From Phyto melanocephala (Eukaryota > Arthropoda > Insecta > Diptera > Rhinophoridae), in assembly GCA_941918925.1 (NCBI GenBank), contig OW799237.1, positions 1,593,201 to 1,657,200 of the forward strand: a stretch of DNA of 64,000 nucleotides, read 5' to 3'. The position numbers were made by a program, and so were the translations under genes. This document shows positions 60,701 through 64,000 of this stretch, piece after piece. Positions within the stretch are counted from its first letter, which is position 1; the number at the start of each line of letters is the position of its first letter. Below the pieces are notes generated by a model that did no database searches, was not told where the DNA came from, and saw only the letters and a list, made by a program, of their open reading frames with translations.

Positions 60701-62049
60701 GCAGTAGTTGCTTGTTGAACCTAAAATTTACTGAAATGAATTTCCACCGATGTATAACAAAAATTGCTGGAAAAATTTGCAATTTTTATTTAAATTCCAA
60801 CATTTTTTGCGAGTTTTCTGAGAACCTTTAGTTTGTTCTGAATACCTTGGCAATTTCTGTAAAACTTTCTTGAACTTTTGATTTTATGAAGAAATAAGTG
60901 GAAGCTTCTGACGTCACTCTGTAGACAATATTTAATAGAACGGAGTGAGACAGAAAATCGTAAAAAAAAACTTAATTGTTACTAGACTAACTTTTACTAC
61001 TTATTCTCTGATTGCCTAAAATGAGAAAAAAAGTCAAACTAATCAAAAACCGTTTTAAAGGAAACTACAAGAAATCACTAAACAAATTTTTATTTTCAAT
61101 CTCTTGTAGAGGAATTCGATTTTTGAGAATTTTTTATGTGGACTCACGAGGACTCAAGAAATTTTTTATGAGAAGGCTTTAATAGAAAGTTATAGAAAAT
61201 AAAATATCAGACCAATATAAATTCCTCATTATGAAATAAAGTTTATTACGAAATAGAAGTAATAGTTGGCACTTCTCGTACTTCTTTTTTTATTAAAAAT
61301 ATTTTCTTATTTTATTTAAAAAATCCCTTCGTAGGGTATCAGACCTAGTCAGTAAACAATAAAGCATTTTCATTACTAACAGGTCAGCACAGAACCTAAC
61401 ACTTATTAACCTAATATTTTTATTAACTTTTTTTCGCTTCCCCGAGCCTTTAAAAAAAAAAATCACATTTTTTTAACCTTTATATTGGTACTTTGCTGTA
61501 TGACTTTCAAAAACTAAAAAGCATGATTTAAATAAAGTCCTCTAACACACAAATGCATAGAATTTAAAAGGAGAGACCATGAACTGCTTTAATTGAAAAG
61601 CGTATAAAATAAACAGCATTGTAAATTTTCTCATTATTAATTAACTTCTGAAGATGACTAAAGCTCCTTATGTTCATTTCACAACATTCAACTAGTTACT
61701 AAATGTGTGCATGTATGAACAAATGTGTGTGTGTATGGCTGTGTGTATGTACAATACGCTTGCTTATATCATTCCATCTGCATCTGCTGCTGTTGCTTTA
61801 GCAAATTCTCATGTTAATACATTATGAGCCATCACTGATAAACAATTAATCAGGTCAGTTTGTTTATCTTTGTTAATATGATTCTAAATAACGTTAAGAA
61901 TAATATTGACAGTTTGATATACGTATGCTAGAATTGCTTAGAGAGAGGACAAATACGTAAGAACTTTAATGAAACATACAAAGTTAAGTAATTTTCGTAA
62001 TTTTTTTTTTTATTTTTCATATATAAAAAAAAATATAAAATTATTTAAT
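54704..62049. other. Long A+T-rich non-coding stretch
   Basis: No supported gene, RNA gene or transposon end was found in this 7.3 kb. Short frames (55466, 55871, 58468 on plus; 60092 on minus) show only A/T-driven composition. Simple features are a GGGATGGGTGGATGGATGGT patch at 60297-60316 and TGTGTG/TATG tracts at 61703-61752. Confidence 0.45.
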
Positions 62050-62639
62050 TTATTAGTCCGTAGAACTATTTATAAGGGAGACAGACGGTTGCAAGATCCG
62101 CAATTCGGTTGGAATGTGCTGGCACATGGTATAACTTTGGATCCGACATTCAGCACAGAAAAATCCAAAAACTTGTGAATAAACAGGTAAAAGACTCATA
62201 TGCAAATGTAGAGCATAAGTCGAGTGAAAGTGGTCAAAAGGCCATCGGCACAACGAGAAAATGACAGCAGTATCTTTATTGATGCATGCCTTATAGATAG
62301 AAGACAGGTACTGGTGTATACTCAACTGAATTGAACGAGTCCTGATCCTCGAGTCTGGTGAAGTACGTGTCCGTCTATCAGGCAAAAATGCCTAGTTTGC
62401 TGCACGAGTTGGTTGACCTGTTAGAATGTCGAATACAGGGGAAAAGAATTATCATTACACTTATTACCCAGGTGGTCATAAAATGCGTGCCTTTTTGGTG
62501 CTTAAATGTGTTTTAAAGCTCAATATTTAAGTTTACTTTACAAATGAGGTGACGCTGCTGTGGGTTTAAGTGCACGTTGGCAATGTGTGAACTCTATAAA
62601 CTTGAGAAGGTGGATAGAGAGAACCACTTGGTATGTTCT
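62050..62639. other. Moderately GC-richer stretch before a retroelement tail, unidentified
   Basis: Open stretches such as GDRRLQDPQFGWNVLAHGIT (62080-62140, plus) have non-random composition but match nothing I know. It could be the upstream part of the retroelement whose 3' tail begins at about 62640. Confidence 0.3.
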
Positions 62640-62850
62640 GAGAAGACTGATATTTGTAAAATAGCAAGACATATGTGGCCGTCAATAGACGACCGTCGAA
62701 CATGGGCACTAACGTGACTCTCTCGCTCCTAATTTTGAGATCTTCTGCTCTAACTGGATACTGTGTCTTAAGACTATATGCCGGGAGATTAAATCTTAAT
62801 TTCAGGTATCATAAAGGGACCAGTCATGGACCTAACCTAACCAGGTAAAG
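62640..62850 (+). pseudogene. Non-LTR retrotransposon 3' fragment (RNase H tail), copy 3
   Basis: The frame reads TDICKIARHMWPSIDDRRTW, then ALT, a stop, and LSRS. A direct jump follows from GGGAGATTAAATCT to CAGGTATCATAAAGGGACCA and GTCATGGACCTAACC, the terminal block also seen in copy 1 (25443-25475) and copy 2 (27330-27350). An internal deletion has thus removed the zinc-type tail. It has the same orientation as copies 1 and 2. Confidence 0.55.
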
Positions 62851-64000
62851 TATAAATGGACAAGTTTCATATTTCAGTTTATTGTACTGTACATATGAGT
62901 TCTAATATCTTTATGTGTGTGTGTGTTACAACTAGTAGTCATCCGTATAGATGTAATAAGATAGCCCTTACACTCAGAAATTAAAGTTTGGGACCTCTTG
63001 AATTTGTTGCTGGGCGAAGGAACACTGTCTCTCTTCCTCGCTCGCAAAAATATATTCGAATAATATATATAATAAAATAAAATACGTTCAAAACAACTCT
63101 TTTATGGTCTATACGAGCCAACTTTTTCAGGTCGAATTTAAACAACAAAATTTATCAATATAATTCCCCGTAGTAATAGACTGGTTGCTAAATCATATGG
63201 ATTTCATTACTGAGGCCGCTACATTTTTGGCAAGAACTAGAAAGTAATATTTCATCATTTTCAATTTTAAAGATATTTTAGAAAAATAAATACATAGTAA
63301 AACAGATTAGAAGTACAAACCTATTAAATATAGTAAATTTGATTAAAAAAATTTTTTTTTTGCTAAAGACAAATAAGAAATTTTTATATAAACCGTGTGA
63401 TCATGTAAAAACCTACACCAACTAAAAGTATGACCACTTTCTTAACCAAATTCATAAAGTATGTAAATTCTATATAATTTTCGGTTAATTATGGGCCTAT
63501 CTTTATTAAATCTGAAGCACTTAGTTAAATGAATTATAAATTCAATATGCTTTATTAAAAAAAAATATTTCAGTGACTTAAAATCGATTTTTAATAATTG
63601 AAATTTCGTGTCAAAAACACTCCCTATATTCAAATTGAAACAAGTACATAAAGCGAATTTTTACCGACAAGATCTAACCAAGTTCGTGGTATTATTTTTT
63701 TAATTAATTTCGGTATTTCTACTACGAAAATCTTATCAAACTATTTTTATTCAACTTCTAAAATAGTTATAAAGTTATCAGCCGGTTATATACTTATATG
63801 TACAATTTATCATTACTTTTCTTTATAAAAACAAAATCTACTTTTGCTAAATTCTAATCTTTTTTTCTGTTAAACAGTCTCAAAATTAATTATGAGTTGA
63901 TTTGGCATATCGTTTGCTATGCATTACAAACATCAGCACAAACACATAATACTACTCTCACCTATAAACACTAAAACCTAAAAATATATTCAGCAGATAC
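62851..64000. other. A+T-rich non-coding DNA
   Basis: Nothing recognisable. A TATTCGAATAATATATATAA patch lies at 63052-63071. Confidence 0.45.

Overview
This window is eukaryotic, very A+T-rich and poor in genes. It most resembles non-coding DNA of a higher (cyclorrhaphan) fly. The signs are abundant TATG, CA and GT microsatellites, short consensus-type introns (54 to 83 nt, GTAAGT...CAG), relics of mariner elements with DD41D spacing (a 'rosa'-type spacing known from tephritid flies), and a dispersed repeat with a palindromic TTCGGCCGTGCCGAA head that I remember from calyptrate fly genomes. The species cannot be named from this. No conserved host gene with several exons is visible. The window is either an intergenic desert or the inside of a very long intron.

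Layout. At 0.9-1.8 kb lies a piggyBac-like element whose open frame joins the transposase N-terminus in frame to the C-terminal Cys-rich domain. At 5.0-5.5 kb is a mariner remnant, followed at 5.6-6.3 kb by an unidentified GC-richer coding relic. The stretch 6.3-12.4 kb is featureless. A 5'-truncated DD41D mariner lies at 12.4-13.0 kb, oppositely oriented degenerate repeats at 18.0-18.7 kb, and a possible small gene with TATA box, 69-codon ORF and poly(A) signal at 19.7-20.1 kb. Fragments of non-LTR retrotransposon RNase H tails lie at 21.4-22.0 kb (minus) and at 24.8-25.5, 26.9-27.4 and 62.6-62.9 kb (plus). Further mariner relics lie at 28.3, 30.1-30.6, 31.8-32.8 and 37.6 kb.

The richest part is 34-55 kb. 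It holds an internally deleted DNA transposon (34.4-36.1 kb) and a palindromic-head repeat (38.5-39.25 kb). Two head-to-tail copies of a repeat with about 121-bp internal units follow (42.3-44.0 kb, five and six units). A second palindromic-head repeat (44.2-45.9 kb) is interrupted by a 929-bp mariner with near-perfect inverted ends. Then come a non-LTR reverse transcriptase relic (47.9-48.8 kb), a 3.2-kb DNA transposon (49.7-52.9 kb) and a 250-bp MITE (54.45-54.70 kb).

The most interesting system is the pair of DNA transposons at 34.4-36.1 and 49.7-52.9 kb. The larger encodes on the minus strand a transposase-like protein (tnp2/Transposase_21-like core with LPLYNSS, GKSKPHN and ICDAPAKAF) and a spliced second gene resembling insect DUF4806 proteins. 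The smaller keeps the last two exons of a homologous second gene, with the last intron in the same phase. The larger also carries an inverted duplicate of about 125 bp of the second gene. Everything that can be read as protein, apart from the candidate small gene at 19.8 kb, comes from mobile elements, most of them decayed.
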